Positions 63,226-64,000 of a DNA stretch of 64,000 nucleotides are shown here, one piece after another; position 1 is the stretch's first letter; the number at the start of each line of letters is the position of its first letter. The notes under the pieces were generated by a model. It was not told where the DNA came from. It did not search any database and worked only from the letters and a program-made list of their open reading frames with translations. Location: NCBI RefSeq assembly GCF_921293095.1, contig NC_060246.1, forward strand, positions 108,914,941 to 108,978,940, read 5' to 3'. Made by a program: the position numbers and the translations under genes. Source of the DNA: Ischnura elegans. Its lineage: Eukaryota > Arthropoda > Insecta > Odonata > Coenagrionidae.

Positions 63226-64000
63226 TCCTCCCGACACCCAGTGGTTCGAGTCCGGGTGTCGAGAGCTCACTGCTATCACTTTTCCTTGATCCGGCTTCGA
63301 AACCAGCGAGCGCCTGAAGCCCTCCCCCATGGCCGCCAAGATGATTCCGTGCAGCCTCCTCCGGGCAGAGGCCGGCACGGTCATCTCTTCCCTCGACGGC
63401 GTCACTCGCTGGACGACGATGGCCAACTCCGCCCTGGCGGCGCTCCACGCCCACCGGATGTCCACGAAGCGCCGCAGTTGCCTCGTCGCCGCGCGCACTC
63501 TGGTCCAGTGCGATGACGCCGCGATCGTTCCCGTCCCGACGACGTCGTCGGCGGCGCCATTGAGGAAGTCGCACATCGACTACCTACTCAGCACCGCCGT
63601 CCGTTGCGTCCTTCCCGTCCGCCTGCTGATGATGTCCCGCAAGGTGTGCCACGCCACATCCGCGACGCACGCGTCCGGACATGTGAGCATCCGGAACGCG
63701 TGCACCACGGTGAGCGCATCCTTGCGGGCCGGCAGCGGGACGTAGCCACCCCCTCCCCGGCTCCTGGGGAGGGAGATCATTTCCCGCGCCGCGCGGGTCG
63801 GGAGGCACATCCACTTCTTCACCGTGCGCTGCATCTCCTTGTCGAAGTCGTGGACGGCCTTCTTCGGGACAGGGACGATTCGGAGGGGAAATTCGAGACG
63901 CGGTGTCAGGAAGACGTGCACCGCGTCTATCTTCTGCCACGGCGCCAAGTCCGATTCGTCGAGCCGCCGGAGATCCTCGAGGATGGAGTCGAGCGCCGTG
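63226..64000 (-). pseudogene. RLE-LINE RT thumb region (copy 2), continues past the window
   Basis: Frames 63948-63580 and 63576-63091 (in the same register, separated by a stop where copy 1 has a Glu codon: LSRESMCDF versus LSR-stop-SMCDF) match copy 1 at 51664-50870 almost base for base (APWQKIDAVHVF, WMCLPTRAAREMI, AKPDQGKVIAV versus SKPDQGKVIAV). The upstream RT and N-terminus lie outside. Confidence 0.85.

Larger units (their letters stand above)
55118..64000 (-). mobile_element. Second-family RLE LINE, copy 2 (runs off the window)
   Basis: Two parts, 55118-58467 and 63226-64000, are parts of one element split by an R1-group LINE. Both are nearly identical to copy 1 (48456-50860 and 50870-51660). 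A second insertion, the MITE at 56574-57520, splits its 3' UTR. The 5' part lies beyond the right edge. It abuts copy 1 head to tail. Confidence 0.85.

Overview
The window looks like a nuclear stretch of an invertebrate genome, most probably an arthropod. It has introns with canonical GT..AG ends, AATAAA poly(A) signals, TA- and TTAA-flanked DNA transposons, and LINEs of the I, R1, CR1 and RLE (R2-like) groups, with no bacterial-style gene packing. I could not identify the species. No intact host gene is visible. The window is almost entirely a stack of transposable elements, and base composition changes with it: AT-rich from 1 to about 17.9 kb, mixed to 39 kb, GC-rich from 39 to 58 kb.

Region 1-17.9 kb: AT-rich intergenic or intronic DNA with a piggyBac-like MITE (2704-3021), a decayed Tc1/mariner-type transposon with about 430-bp inverted ends (3453-6362), a pogo/Tigger-type MITE (6393-7343), a SINE-like repeat near 9.55 kb, and a decayed minus-strand CR1-group LINE (about 9887-17175). 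That LINE is split by a precise TA-flanked 3.6-kb DNA element (10301-13909), which carries CATATG-rich arrays at both ends and a possible small spliced gene inside.

Region 17.9-39.2 kb: a family of I-group LINEs (zinc-knuckle ORF1; endonuclease, RT and RNase H in ORF2). One 5'-truncated copy has an uninterrupted 1233-codon ORF2 and a 15-bp target duplication (17952-22478). A longer broken copy follows (24717-30133). Then comes a three-level nest: host copy 31396-39185, a 5'-truncated copy inside it (34469-36544, 11-bp duplication), and a 129-bp tail copy inside that (35435-35563, 8-bp duplication). All copies share a 3' end motif that can fold as a hairpin, usually followed by TAC repeats. 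A decayed multi-exon host-like gene may lie at 22.6-24.5 kb. A fold-back with two hammerhead-like cores and a tRNA-like SINE head lie near 30.2-30.7 kb.

Region 39.2-64 kb: GC-rich minus-strand LINEs with a restriction-like endonuclease. A nearly complete R2/NeSL-group element (43457-48397) is flanked by 65-66 bp direct repeats. Two copies of a second RLE-LINE family lie head to tail (about 48456-55115 and about 55118 to beyond the window). The second copy is interrupted by a TA-flanked MITE (56574-57520) and a full-length R1-group LINE (58468-63225, 14-bp duplication), and the first copy supplies the empty site for both. A related element at about 39186-42480 has the N-terminal part of this family but no visible RT. 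The relative order of insertion can be read directly from the nesting.
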